64,000 bases of DNA from Chthoniobacteraceae bacterium. Lineage in GTDB: Bacteria; Verrucomicrobiota; Verrucomicrobiia; Chthoniobacterales; Chthoniobacteraceae. The notes beneath the pieces are model-generated. The model ran no database searches and was not told where the DNA came from. It saw nothing but the letters and a program-made list of their open reading frames with translations. Below are positions 30,138 to 38,896 of the stretch, one piece after another. Made by a program: the position numbers and the translations under genes. Location: assembly GCA_947476045.1 (NCBI GenBank), contig CANJNZ010000001.1:62001-126000 (forward strand). The letters are read 5' to 3'. Every line of letters starts with the position of its first letter. The first letter of the stretch is position 1.

Positions 30138-30908
30138 ATGCGAATTCGTCGCTCCATTTTCGCAGCGCTCGTCGCCATGTGCTCCATCGCACATAGCGGC
30201 GAGCCCGAAATGGCGACCGTGCCTGATGGAAAATACGTGCCGCTTTTCCGTGGGGAAAAGGATGCGAAGGAGATCGCAGTCTCCGCTTTTCAACTCGATG
30301 AAAGGCCGGTGACAAACGGCGAGTCTCTCGTCTTTGTTCGCGAAAACCCAAAGTGGCAACGCTCGCAGGTGAAACGACTCTTTGCTGACGAACGCTACCT
30401 CGCGCATTGGAGCGGCGACTTGAATCTCGGCAAGGCGGACGGCGCGCAGCCCGTGACAAACGTATCGTGGTTCGCTGCAAAATCCTACGCCGCGTGGCGG
30501 GAAAAACGTCTGCCGACGACCGTCGAATGGGAGTTTGCGGCGGGCGCAGGCTTCACCATCGCCGACGGCGCGAAGGACGCGGAATTTCAGCAGGCCGTCG
30601 CCCGCTGGTATAGCACGCCGTCGCCCGCCACGCTGCCTGCCGCAGGAAGCGGGCGCGCCAATTTTTACGGCATCCGCGATCTGCACGGCCTCGTGTGGGA
30701 GTGGACGAGCGATTTCAACAGCGCCATCGTGACCGGCGACGCACGGGGCGACACCGGGCTTGAGCGGAATCTTTTTTGCGGCGCAGGCTCGCTCGGCGCG
30801 AAGGACACAGCGAATTTCTCCGGCTTCATGCGCTTCGGAATGCGCAGCAGCCTCAAGGCAAGCTACACCGTCCACAACCTCGGCTTCCGCTGCGCGAAAG
30901 ACCTATGA
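30138..30908 (+). CDS. nirV: SUMF1/FGE-family protein, NirV-like
   Basis: FQLDERPVTNGESLVFVREN...PVTNVSWFAAKSYAAWREKRLPTTVEWEFAAGAG...SSLKASYTVHNLGFRCAKD; immediately downstream of nirK. Confidence 0.88.
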   Translation: MRIRRSIFAALVAMCSIAHSGEPEMATVPDGKYVPLFRGEKDAKEIAVSAFQLDERPVTNGESLVFVRENPKWQRSQVKRLFADERYLAHWSGDLNLGKADGAQPVTNVSWFAAKSYAAWREKRLPTTVEWEFAAGAGFTIADGAKDAEFQQAVARWYSTPSPATLPAAGSGRANFYGIRDLHGLVWEWTSDFNSAIVTGDARGDTGLERNLFCGAGSLGAKDTANFSGFMRFGMRSSLKASYTVHNLGFRCAKDL

Positions 30909-31633
30909 ATACGAATCTCGCGCAAAGACACAAAGACGCACGGCTAGCGCCCTGGATTTTGCATTTGGAGGGCAGGAAGGCGGGACCTTCATGGTTTCAT
31001 GGTTTCCGAATGCATCTACGTATCACGCGCCTCGCCTGCATCTCTCTCTGCGCCTTTGCACCTTTGCACGATGCCCGTTCCGGCGATCTGCCGCCGTGCT
31101 GCCGCAAGGCGCTCGATGCGGGAAAAGCAACGGACAAGTCGCTCTATTTGCTCGATTCGAAATGGACCTCTGATGTCGGCAAGACTGTGCCGCTTTCTGT
31201 GCTGCGCGGTCGACCGCAGGTCGTGGCGATGTTTTTTACACACTGCGAATACGCGTGCCCCATCATCGTGAACGACATGAAAAAACTCGAGGCAGCGCTG
31301 CCCGCCGAAGTGCGTGCGAAGACGGATTTCCTGCTGGTGAGCTTCGATACGAAGCGCGACACGCCCGACGCGCTCGCCGCGTTTCGGAAGAAGGAAAAAT
31401 TGCCCGCCGCGACATGGACGCTCCTGCGCGGCGGCGCGGACGACGTGCGCGAACTCGCTGCGCTGCTCGGCATCAACTACACGCCGGATGCACGCGGACA
31501 GTTCGCCCACTCGAATCTCATCACCGTGCTCAACGCCGAAGGCGAGGTCGCCTTTCAGCAACCCGGCCTGAACACCGACCCAGCCGCGCTCGTTAGCGCT
31601 GTGACAAAAGCCGCCGCTGGTGCAAAACGATGA
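30905..31633 (+). CDS. SCO1/SenC family copper chaperone-like protein
   Basis: VAMFFTHCEYACPIIVNDMKKLE (CxxxC) and SFDTKRDTPDALAAFRKK. True start may be 31010 (MHLRITRLACISLCAFAPL). Confidence 0.88.
   Translation: MNTNLAQRHKDARLAPWILHLEGRKAGPSWFHGFRMHLRITRLACISLCAFAPLHDARSGDLPPCCRKALDAGKATDKSLYLLDSKWTSDVGKTVPLSVLRGRPQVVAMFFTHCEYACPIIVNDMKKLEAALPAEVRAKTDFLLVSFDTKRDTPDALAAFRKKEKLPAATWTLLRGGADDVRELAALLGINYTPDARGQFAHSNLITVLNAEGEVAFQQPGLNTDPAALVSAVTKAAAGAKR
30918..31071. repeat. Inverted CGCAAAGACGCAAAG-type repeat pair
   Basis: Arm 30918..30943 tcgcgcaaagacacaaagacgcacgg; arm 31046..31071 ctctgcgcctttgcacctttgcacga (reverse complement about 19/26 identical). Confidence 0.5.
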
Positions 31634-31890
31634 TCATGTCCGACGATCCCGCCATCATCGTGACTCTCGACGTTCGCGAAGACATCCGCGAAGGGCGTGA
31701 GCCGTTTCGCAAAATTCTCGATGCCGCCGGGCGTCTGCGCGATGGCGAGCAACTCCGCATCATCGCGCCGTTCGAACCGCGGCCCTTGATCCATTTGCTG
31801 GCGACACAGGGCTTCACGGCAACGATTGCCCAGCGAGAGGATGCTTACGAGGTCACCTTCTCCGCTCAGCCCGATACAGAACCGCTATGA
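31630..31890 (+). CDS. DUF2249 domain protein
   Basis: TLDVREDIREGREPFRKILDAAGRLRDGEQLRIIAPFEPRPLIHLLATQGFTA. Confidence 0.88.
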   Translation: MIMSDDPAIIVTLDVREDIREGREPFRKILDAAGRLRDGEQLRIIAPFEPRPLIHLLATQGFTATIAQREDAYEVTFSAQPDTEPL

Positions 31891-33116
31891 ACGATCGTCG
31901 TCCTCATTTTTTCGCACTTTGTCCGGCGGAGCCTTTCCGTATTTTCTTTCCGCTCGCGACGCTGCTTGGGATTTCAGGCGTTTCGTTGTGGCCGCTGTTT
32001 TTCGCCGGGCTGCATAAATTCTACCCCGGCGTCATGCACTCGCGGCTGATGATTGAGGGTTTTCTGGCGGGGTTTGTGTTCGGTTTCCTCGGCACTGCGA
32101 TGCCGCGATTACTTTCCGCCCCGTCGCTGCGTGCGTGGTAACTTTGGACGCTCGTTACGCTCCATCTCACCGCCGCAGGACTGCACATTGGATTTCAGAC
32201 AAATGCGGGCGACGCGGTGTTTGTCGCGCTGTTGCTGTTGTTCGGTGTGATGCTCATTCGTCGGGTGAAACGGCGGGCCGGACTGCCGCCGCCGGGCTTT
32301 GTGTTTGTGGCGCTCGGCTATCTGTCCGGGCTGGCGGGCACGGTGCTTTGGCTTTGCGGAGTGAATGGCTGGCTGCCCGGAAGCGTGATGCTGCTCGGCG
32401 GACTTTGGCTGAATCAGGCTTTCGCGCTGCTGCTCATCCTCGGCGTCGGCTCGTTTTTGATCCCGCGCTTTCTGGGTCTACCGGATGTCATCCCCATGGC
32501 GGACGAGCGGACTGCCTCGCCAGCATGGCGGCGGCGCGCGCTGTTTTCGCTCGTGCTCGGCGCGCTTTTTCTCGGCAGCTACTGGCTCGAAGCAGGATAC
32601 GCGATGGGGACTCAGGCAGCCGTGCTACGGGGCTGTGTGGCAATCGCATATTTCGCGGTGATGGTGCCCATCCATCGCACACCAGAGCCGGGCAAGACCG
32701 TCCCTCTCGCGATGAATCTCTCGCTCGCCGCGCTGGTCGCCGGTCTTGTGTTTCCGCTATTTTGGCCGAGCCAGCGTGTCGCGGGGCTGCACATCATATT
32801 CATCGGCGGCTTCAGCCTTGTCACATTCACCGTCGCCACGCGCGTCGTGCTCGGTCACTCGGGAAATGAACATCTCTTCCGCTCGCCGCTGCCATCCCTG
32901 CGCACTGTCACATTGTTCATCGTAGCCAGCGTAATCCTGCGCGCCGTGGCCGACTTTTTCGTGGAAAGCCGCGCCGGACTTTTGAACTGGGCCAGTTCAC
33001 TCTGGATGTTCGCAGCACTGGCATGGTCCATTTTCATCCTGCCAAAAGTGCGCACCCCGGACTCCACCGAGGACGGCACCTGCAAAGGCCGCAGGGAGAG
33101 CCTGAACGCGGCCTGA
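31887..33116 (+). pseudogene. nnrS: NnrS family membrane protein interrupted by one in-frame TAA (32139..32141)
   Basis: 31887..32141 (EPFRIFFPLATLLGISGVSLWP...GFVFGFLGTAMPRLLSAPSLRAW*) continues in the same frame as LWTLVTLHLTAAGLHIGF...LHIIFIGGFSLVTFTVATRVVLGHSG. Confidence 0.85.
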
Positions 33117-33159
33117 TAAAATGCACCTTGAATCACTGGTTTTCGAGAAACCCGTTGCC

Positions 33160-33177
33160 CTAGCACGCCTCTTGCAT
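33160..33177 (+). promoter_or_regulatory. Possible sigma-54-type -24/-12 promoter
   Basis: cTAGCACGcctcTTGCAt versus TGGCACG-N4-TTGCW, one mismatch (in the -24 GG); lies just upstream of the 33195 small ORF. Confidence 0.3.
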
Positions 33178-33194
33178 TACATGAATCTTAGCCC

Positions 33195-33374
33195 ATGAAT
33201 CTCATCCGTGCCGCATTTTGGTTCGCACTCTTTGTAGCATCCGCATTTTGCTTTCTCGTAATCTTTGAGCATGGATTTACAAACTTCGGCGAGAACTCGA
33301 AGAAGGAAGTCGAATTTCTCAAAGTGGTCTTCAAGCTTGCTGACAAAAAAAAGCCCGCAACACCTGCTAAATAA
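33195..33374 (+). CDS. 59-aa small membrane protein (absent from ORF track)
   Basis: MNLIRAAFWFALFVASAFCFLVIFEHGFTNFGENSKKEVEFLKVVFKLADKKKPATPAK*; one TM plus charged tail; falls just below the track length cutoff. Confidence 0.55.
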   Translation: MNLIRAAFWFALFVASAFCFLVIFEHGFTNFGENSKKEVEFLKVVFKLADKKKPATPAK

Positions 33375-33470
33375 CGCAGCTGCGGTGACATTATAGACAG
33401 ATTCAGCAAAAAGGTGTGCGCAGCCATTGTCAGCGTGTAGTGAGGGTGCTAGCTTCTCGAGTCCCGCAAT

Positions 33471-34928
33471 ATGCCCATCACGACAGAACAAGAGCTTTCC
33501 TCAAACGCACGTGCGCTTTTTCTCAAAGCGAAACACGCGAATGAAATTGGTAATCACGGCTACGTCATCCAGCTCATACAGAACGTGCTGAAAGAAGCGC
33601 CCGGCTTCCTCGATGGACGCAAACTGGCGCGCGCCGCTTCGCTCGCTCAGAACAAAGGCAAGAGAACCGGTTTTTCGCTCGCAGGCACCACGTTCAGCAT
33701 CACCAGTGGCGGCTCTATAAAAAAGGACCCCCTTGTGGCGATGGATCTCGCTGAAAAGTCGCTCGCCAATGACCCGACCAGCCAGCAGGCAAATCAGCTT
33801 TTGTTTGAAGCGGCTAATAAAGCGGGATTCCCAGAAGTCGCCTCGTTCGCGTTGGAAACACTGGCCGGCGCAAATCCGAAAGATGCAAAAATCCTTCACC
33901 AGCTCGCCGCTCATTATACGAACATTCATGAGAACGACAAAGCGGTCGCCGTTTATAACCGCATCATCCAACTCAATCCGAGCGACCTCGATGCAATCAA
34001 GAAAAGCAAGGATGCCTCGGCCTCGGCCACGTTAAAAAAGGGCAAGTGGGAAGAGGTAGCACAAAGCGGAGGCAACCTGAATTTTCGAGACCTGCTGGGT
34101 AAAAAAGACGAAGCGGTCGCACTGGAGAACCGGGCGAAAATCGTCAGAACGGCCGACCAGATCAGCCAGCAAGTCAGCGAAATCTATGCAACATGGGAGC
34201 CGCATCAGAACAATGTGGATCTCTCCCGCCGTCTTGCGGGTCTTTATGAGCAATGGTTCGAGGTCACAATTGCAGATAACGGTCCCAGCGATGAGGCAGA
34301 CGGTTATCTCGATAATGCGATCTGGTTTTATACCCACACAAACAGCCTGCTGAATGGCGGAGACGCAAACATCGCGCGCAAACAAAACGATCTCGAATTC
34401 CGAAAACTGGACCGACGCATCAAAACGCTACAGGACTGGCTCGCACAGGTGGATGCCTCCAGCCCGGAAGCCCATCCCTATGCCGACGAACTCGACATGC
34501 TCATCAAACAGCGGGACGGCTCCGTTTTGGAAACCGCAAAAAAACGCGTCGCGGATAACCCGACTGACCTCCAACTCCGCTATGAACTAGGCGAGGCGCT
34601 GATGAATGCCGGCCAATTCAGCGAGGCCATCCCTGAACTGCAACGCGCCCGGCAAAATCCAAATGTCCGCCTGAAGGCAATGAACCTTCTGGGCCAATGT
34701 TTCGTGGAAAAAGGGATGCTCGACCTCGCCGTCACGCAATTCAAGACCGCTGCCAGCGAGATCCTTGCGATGGATAACGTCAAAAAGGAAATCCTGTATA
34801 AACTGGGTCTTGCCTATGAGAAGATGGGGAAACGCGAAGAGTGTCTCTCTTGCTTTAAGGAAATCTACGAATCCGACTATGGCTATCTGGATGTCGCAAA
34901 ACGCGTCGAGAGCAGCTACGTCAGCTGA
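33471..34928 (+). CDS. TPR repeat protein
   Basis: AVAVYNRIIQLNPSDLDAIKK, LRYELGEALMNAGQFSEAIPELQRAR, LYKLGLAYEKMGKREECLSCFKEIYE. Confidence 0.85.
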   Translation: MPITTEQELSSNARALFLKAKHANEIGNHGYVIQLIQNVLKEAPGFLDGRKLARAASLAQNKGKRTGFSLAGTTFSITSGGSIKKDPLVAMDLAEKSLANDPTSQQANQLLFEAANKAGFPEVASFALETLAGANPKDAKILHQLAAHYTNIHENDKAVAVYNRIIQLNPSDLDAIKKSKDASASATLKKGKWEEVAQSGGNLNFRDLLGKKDEAVALENRAKIVRTADQISQQVSEIYATWEPHQNNVDLSRRLAGLYEQWFEVTIADNGPSDEADGYLDNAIWFYTHTNSLLNGGDANIARKQNDLEFRKLDRRIKTLQDWLAQVDASSPEAHPYADELDMLIKQRDGSVLETAKKRVADNPTDLQLRYELGEALMNAGQFSEAIPELQRARQNPNVRLKAMNLLGQCFVEKGMLDLAVTQFKTAASEILAMDNVKKEILYKLGLAYEKMGKREECLSCFKEIYESDYGYLDVAKRVESSYVS

Positions 34929-35003
34929 GTCAGGCGTTTCTTAAAAAAACGTTCGAATAAACTCACGGACTCTACTGTCAAAAACAACACTTTCACACCG
35001 CAC

Positions 35004-35621
35004 ATGAATAAACCAACTATCCTTGCCCTCGCTGCATTCGCTGCGCTCACACTCTCCGGTTGCTATGGCACCTACTCTGCAGGAGCCGTCTATGGCCGCA
35101 GCCCCAGCTACGGCGGCGGCTATTACGACGATTACGACTCAGAGCCTGTGTTCATACAGCGTGACTACGTCTATATCAGCGGTCGTCAGTATTATGTTCC
35201 CGTCTATCGCTACGGCGACCGCGTCTATTACACCTACGGAGGAAACAGGCATTATTTCAACGACTACGACGGCCGGAAATACAGCAATCATAAACACGAC
35301 CGCAGTCATGTCTCACAGTATGACTATCAGCGGAAACAAGAGCGCTACCAATACGAACAGCAGAAGAAACAGTGGGACTATCAAAGGAAGGTAACCCGCA
35401 ACGAAAACGAACTGCAAAAAAAGCAGTATGAATACGATCAAAAGGTCACACGGAACCGGGCCGAATTGCAAAAAGCCGCTTATAAAAATCAGCAGGAGCA
35501 GGCCAGGAAGCAGTATGAGTATCAGCAAAAACAGCAGGTGTATAACAATCGCGCCGCTGTAGCTCAGTGGAAGTCCCAGCATCCTGAGCTTCAGAAGAAA
35601 AAGAAGAAAAAGGACGATTAG
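35004..35621 (+). CDS. Lipoprotein with Tyr/Gly-rich head and Q/K/Y/R-rich coiled-coil-like tail
   Basis: Lipobox MNKPTILALAAFAALTLSGC; tail of repeated YQRK/QQKKQW/YDQKVTRNRAELQK; ends KKKKKKDD. Confidence 0.75.
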   Translation: MNKPTILALAAFAALTLSGCYGTYSAGAVYGRSPSYGGGYYDDYDSEPVFIQRDYVYISGRQYYVPVYRYGDRVYYTYGGNRHYFNDYDGRKYSNHKHDRSHVSQYDYQRKQERYQYEQQKKQWDYQRKVTRNENELQKKQYEYDQKVTRNRAELQKAAYKNQQEQARKQYEYQQKQQVYNNRAAVAQWKSQHPELQKKKKKKDD

Positions 35622-35714
35622 TCGGCGGGTCCTACAGCGTTCCAAAGCGCGGTCTTTTAGAAGGCTGTGCCTTGAAAACTTGCCACGCCTCCCCTCATCC
35701 GCCAACAAGCAGCG

Positions 35715-37001
35715 ATGCGCTACGAACCGCTCAACCCGAAGCTCTACATTGAAAACCGCGCCAGACTCACAGCGCTGCTCCCGCCGAAGTCCATCGCCAT
35801 CGTCAATGCGAACGACGTTTATCCGGCCAATGCGGATGCCTCGTATTCCCTCCGTGCAAACAGCGATCTGTTTTACCTCACAGGCATCGAGCAGGAGGAG
35901 ACGCTCCTCGTTCTTTTCCCCGATGCAGACGATGAGAAAATGCGCGAGATACTTTTTCTTCGCGAGCCAAACGAGCAGAACGCACTTTGGGAGGGGCACA
36001 AATTCAGCAAGGACGAAGCGACGAAGCACACCGGTATCACCGAGATAAAATGGACGCAGGAATTTGACGGTCTGTTCCGCCGCCTCGCGATTGAAGCGGA
36101 GAATCTCTACATCAACACCAACGAACACAAACGCGCTTCCACCGAAGCGGAAACGCGCGACGACCGCTTCATCCGCGAAATCCAGAGCCGCTACCCGCTC
36201 CACAATTACCGTCGGCTCGCTCCCCTGCTCCACAAGCTCCGTCTCGTAAAAAGCCCGCGCGAAATCGCAGTTATCCAACACGCCTGCGATCTCACGGCAA
36301 AGGGCTTCAAGCGCGTCCTTCGTTTCACAAAACCAGGACGCACCGAAACCGATATCGAAGCCGAGTTCGCCCATGAATTCATCCGTGGACGAGGGCGCTT
36401 CGCCTACGATCCCATCGTCGCCTCTGGCAAAAACGCGTGCTGCCTTCACTACAGCGAAAACAGCGCGCAGCTCAAAGACGGCCAGCTCATGCTGCTCGAC
36501 GTGGGCGCCGCCTACGCGAACTACAACTCCGACATGACGCGAACCATCCCCGTGAATGGCCGCTTCACCCGCCGCCAACGCGCACTTTACAACGCCGTCC
36601 TTCGCGTCCTGCGCGACAGCACCGACCGCCTCGCGCCCGGCGTGAAATACAAAGACTGGCAGAAAGCTGCTGAGGCACAAATGAGCGACGAACTGCTCGC
36701 CATCGGACTCCTGAAACCCAGCGACATTCGCAAGCAGACCGCCGACAAACCCGCCGTCAAAAAATACTTCATGCACGGTCTCGGTCACCCCATCGGCCTC
36801 GATGTCCACGATGTCGGCGACATCATCCAGCCCATGCAAGCGGGGTGGGTTTTCACCGTCGAGCCGGGCGTTTACATTCCCGATGAAAATCTCGGCATCC
36901 GCCTCGAAAACACCGTCCTCATCGGCGAAAACGGGAACACCAACCTCATGGCGAATATCCCCATCGAAGCGGACGAAATCGAGGCAGCGATGGGGCGCTA
37001 A
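35715..37001 (+). CDS. Xaa-Pro aminopeptidase (aminopeptidase P, M24B)
   Basis: Metal-ligand motifs LLDVGAAYANYNSDMTRTIP, MHGLGHPIGLDVHD, TVEPGVYIP. Confidence 0.93.
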   Translation: MRYEPLNPKLYIENRARLTALLPPKSIAIVNANDVYPANADASYSLRANSDLFYLTGIEQEETLLVLFPDADDEKMREILFLREPNEQNALWEGHKFSKDEATKHTGITEIKWTQEFDGLFRRLAIEAENLYINTNEHKRASTEAETRDDRFIREIQSRYPLHNYRRLAPLLHKLRLVKSPREIAVIQHACDLTAKGFKRVLRFTKPGRTETDIEAEFAHEFIRGRGRFAYDPIVASGKNACCLHYSENSAQLKDGQLMLLDVGAAYANYNSDMTRTIPVNGRFTRRQRALYNAVLRVLRDSTDRLAPGVKYKDWQKAAEAQMSDELLAIGLLKPSDIRKQTADKPAVKKYFMHGLGHPIGLDVHDVGDIIQPMQAGWVFTVEPGVYIPDENLGIRLENTVLIGENGNTNLMANIPIEADEIEAAMGR

Positions 37002-37077
37002 GAGCAGCCTTGCTCAAAGGCACCAACGCGCATACAAGCCGCCCTCCAATTTTAAAAACAACCAACCAAATCACACC

Positions 37078-37557
37078 ATGCCTATCGCCATCGGAACCCA
37101 AGCCCCCGACTTCACACTCAAAAGCAAAGACGCCAACGGCCTCAAGGACGTGACGCTTTCCGCCAATTTCGGCAAAAAGAACACGGTTATCCTCTTCTTC
37201 CCGCTCGCGTTCACCGGCGTATGCACGCAGGAGTTTTGCGACGTGACGCAAGGCATCAGCAGCTACGCGGGCCTTGATGCGGAAGTCATCGGAGTGAGCG
37301 TGGACAGTCCTTTTGCGCAGGAAGCTTGGGCGCAGCAAAAGAGCATCACCGTCACGCTCGTCAGCGACCTCGACAAGAAAACCACAGAGGCCTACGGCGT
37401 TCTTTTCCCCGGTCTCGCCGGCATCGGCGCCACCAGCGCACGCGCCGCATTCATCGTGGATAAAGCGGGCGTGATCCAATACGCCGAGCAAACCGAGACG
37501 CCAAAGGATCTGCCAAATTTCGCAGCCATTCAGGCCAAGCTCGCGGAGCTGAAGTAG
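37078..37557 (+). CDS. Peroxiredoxin (AhpC/TSA family)
   Basis: MPIAIGTQAPDFTL...VILFFPLAFTGVCTQEFCDV; start set at the ATG 37078. Confidence 0.93.
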   Translation: MPIAIGTQAPDFTLKSKDANGLKDVTLSANFGKKNTVILFFPLAFTGVCTQEFCDVTQGISSYAGLDAEVIGVSVDSPFAQEAWAQQKSITVTLVSDLDKKTTEAYGVLFPGLAGIGATSARAAFIVDKAGVIQYAEQTETPKDLPNFAAIQAKLAELK

Positions 37558-37564
37558 CGCCGCT

Positions 37565-38896
37565 TTGAAGCTCTCCACCATCGCAGCAACGCTCGCGGAA
37601 CTCGGCGCAAAGCCGACGCAAAGCCTCGGGCAGAATTTTCTTCACGACCAAAATCTCGCGAAGTGGATCGTGGATCAAACGGGCATCGCGCCCGACGAAG
37701 CATGGCTGGAAGTTGGACCAGGACTCGGCGCACTCACAGAGTTTGCACAAGCGCGCTCGGAAAATGGAGTGCTGCTGGAAAAAGATGACCGCTTGATCGC
37801 GTGGCTCCGCACGGAGTTTCCCAAACTGGAAGTCGTGCATGGCGACGCGCTCACTTACGACCCTCGCGAACTTTTTCCACGCGGCCCGGTGAAAATTTTC
37901 GGCAACCTCCCTTACTACGTCTCCAGCCAGCTTCTGTTTCATTTCACCGCCGAGCCATCGCCGGCTGCAGGCTTCGTTCTCACGCTTCAGCGCGAGGTGG
38001 CGGAGCGACTTTGCGCAGAACCACGCACAAAGGCTTACGGCGCGTTCACACTGCTCATCGGTCGTCGCTGGCAGGCGAAATTACTTCGCATTTTACCCGC
38101 GCACATTTTCACGCCGGTTCCAAAAGTGGATTCCGCCGTGGTGAGCCTCACGCCACGGAACGACGACGAAGTGCCCGAGTGCGACGGCGGATTGTTCATC
38201 TCGCTCGTGAAGCGCGGATTTGCGCAACGCCGCAAGATGCTCCGCAAAAACATCCAGCTCGAACGCTGGCCGGAATTCGCCACTGCGCTCGGAGTGCCGG
38301 AGACCGCGCGTGCCGAGGAACTGAGTCTCGCGCAATGGGTCGCGCTGACAAACCTCGCGAGCGGAGCGACCGGCGATCATGCCGCGAAGGCACAGGATGT
38401 GACGGGGGAAATTTTCGACGTGGTGGATGAGCACGACAAGGTCATCGGCCAGCGCCCGCGTGGTGAAGTTCATCGGGAAAAACTCCGGCATCGCGCCGTC
38501 CATATTTTCGTCATCAACAAACGTGGTGAGTTATTTCTCCAGCGCCGCTCGCGCTGGAAAGACGTGCATCCGCGCAAGTGGGACAGCAGCGCAGCCGGAC
38601 ACGTGAATGCCGGCGACACCTACGACGTCACTGCACCCCGCGAACTCGAAGAGGAACTCGGGGTGCGCGCATCGCTGGAGTGCATCGGCGAACTGCCCGC
38701 GAGTGAGGCAACCGGCTGGGAATTTGTGAAAATCTACCGTGCCGTGCACAATGGACCTTTCCAACTGCCGCCCGCCGAAATCGAAAGCGGCAGCTTTTTC
38801 ACCCACGAACAACTCACCCGCTGGATCACCGCCCGCCCGCAGGATTTCGCCACAGGCTTTCTCGAATGCTGGCGCGCCGTCGCGCCGAAAACTTAG
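37565..38896 (+). CDS. Fusion: RsmA/KsgA rRNA dimethyltransferase + NUDIX hydrolase
   Basis: N-term LGQNFLHDQNLAKWIVD, LEVGPGLGALTE, FGNLPYYVSSQLL; C-term GHVNAGDTYDVTAPRELEEELGV Nudix box; single uninterrupted frame from a TTG start. Confidence 0.9.
   Translation: MKLSTIAATLAELGAKPTQSLGQNFLHDQNLAKWIVDQTGIAPDEAWLEVGPGLGALTEFAQARSENGVLLEKDDRLIAWLRTEFPKLEVVHGDALTYDPRELFPRGPVKIFGNLPYYVSSQLLFHFTAEPSPAAGFVLTLQREVAERLCAEPRTKAYGAFTLLIGRRWQAKLLRILPAHIFTPVPKVDSAVVSLTPRNDDEVPECDGGLFISLVKRGFAQRRKMLRKNIQLERWPEFATALGVPETARAEELSLAQWVALTNLASGATGDHAAKAQDVTGEIFDVVDEHDKVIGQRPRGEVHREKLRHRAVHIFVINKRGELFLQRRSRWKDVHPRKWDSSAAGHVNAGDTYDVTAPRELEEELGVRASLECIGELPASEATGWEFVKIYRAVHNGPFQLPPAEIESGSFFTHEQLTRWITARPQDFATGFLECWRAVAPKT

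Noticed and set aside
29430-30875. 481-aa minus-strand ORF opposite nirK/nirV
   Set aside because: nirK and nirV carry catalytic motifs on the plus strand; this is a shadow ORF.
35313-36839. 508-aa minus-strand ORF opposite the lipoprotein and aminopeptidase P genes
   Set aside because: Spans the opposite strand of two well-supported genes; hydrophobic strings are complements of Lys/Glu/Gln codons.
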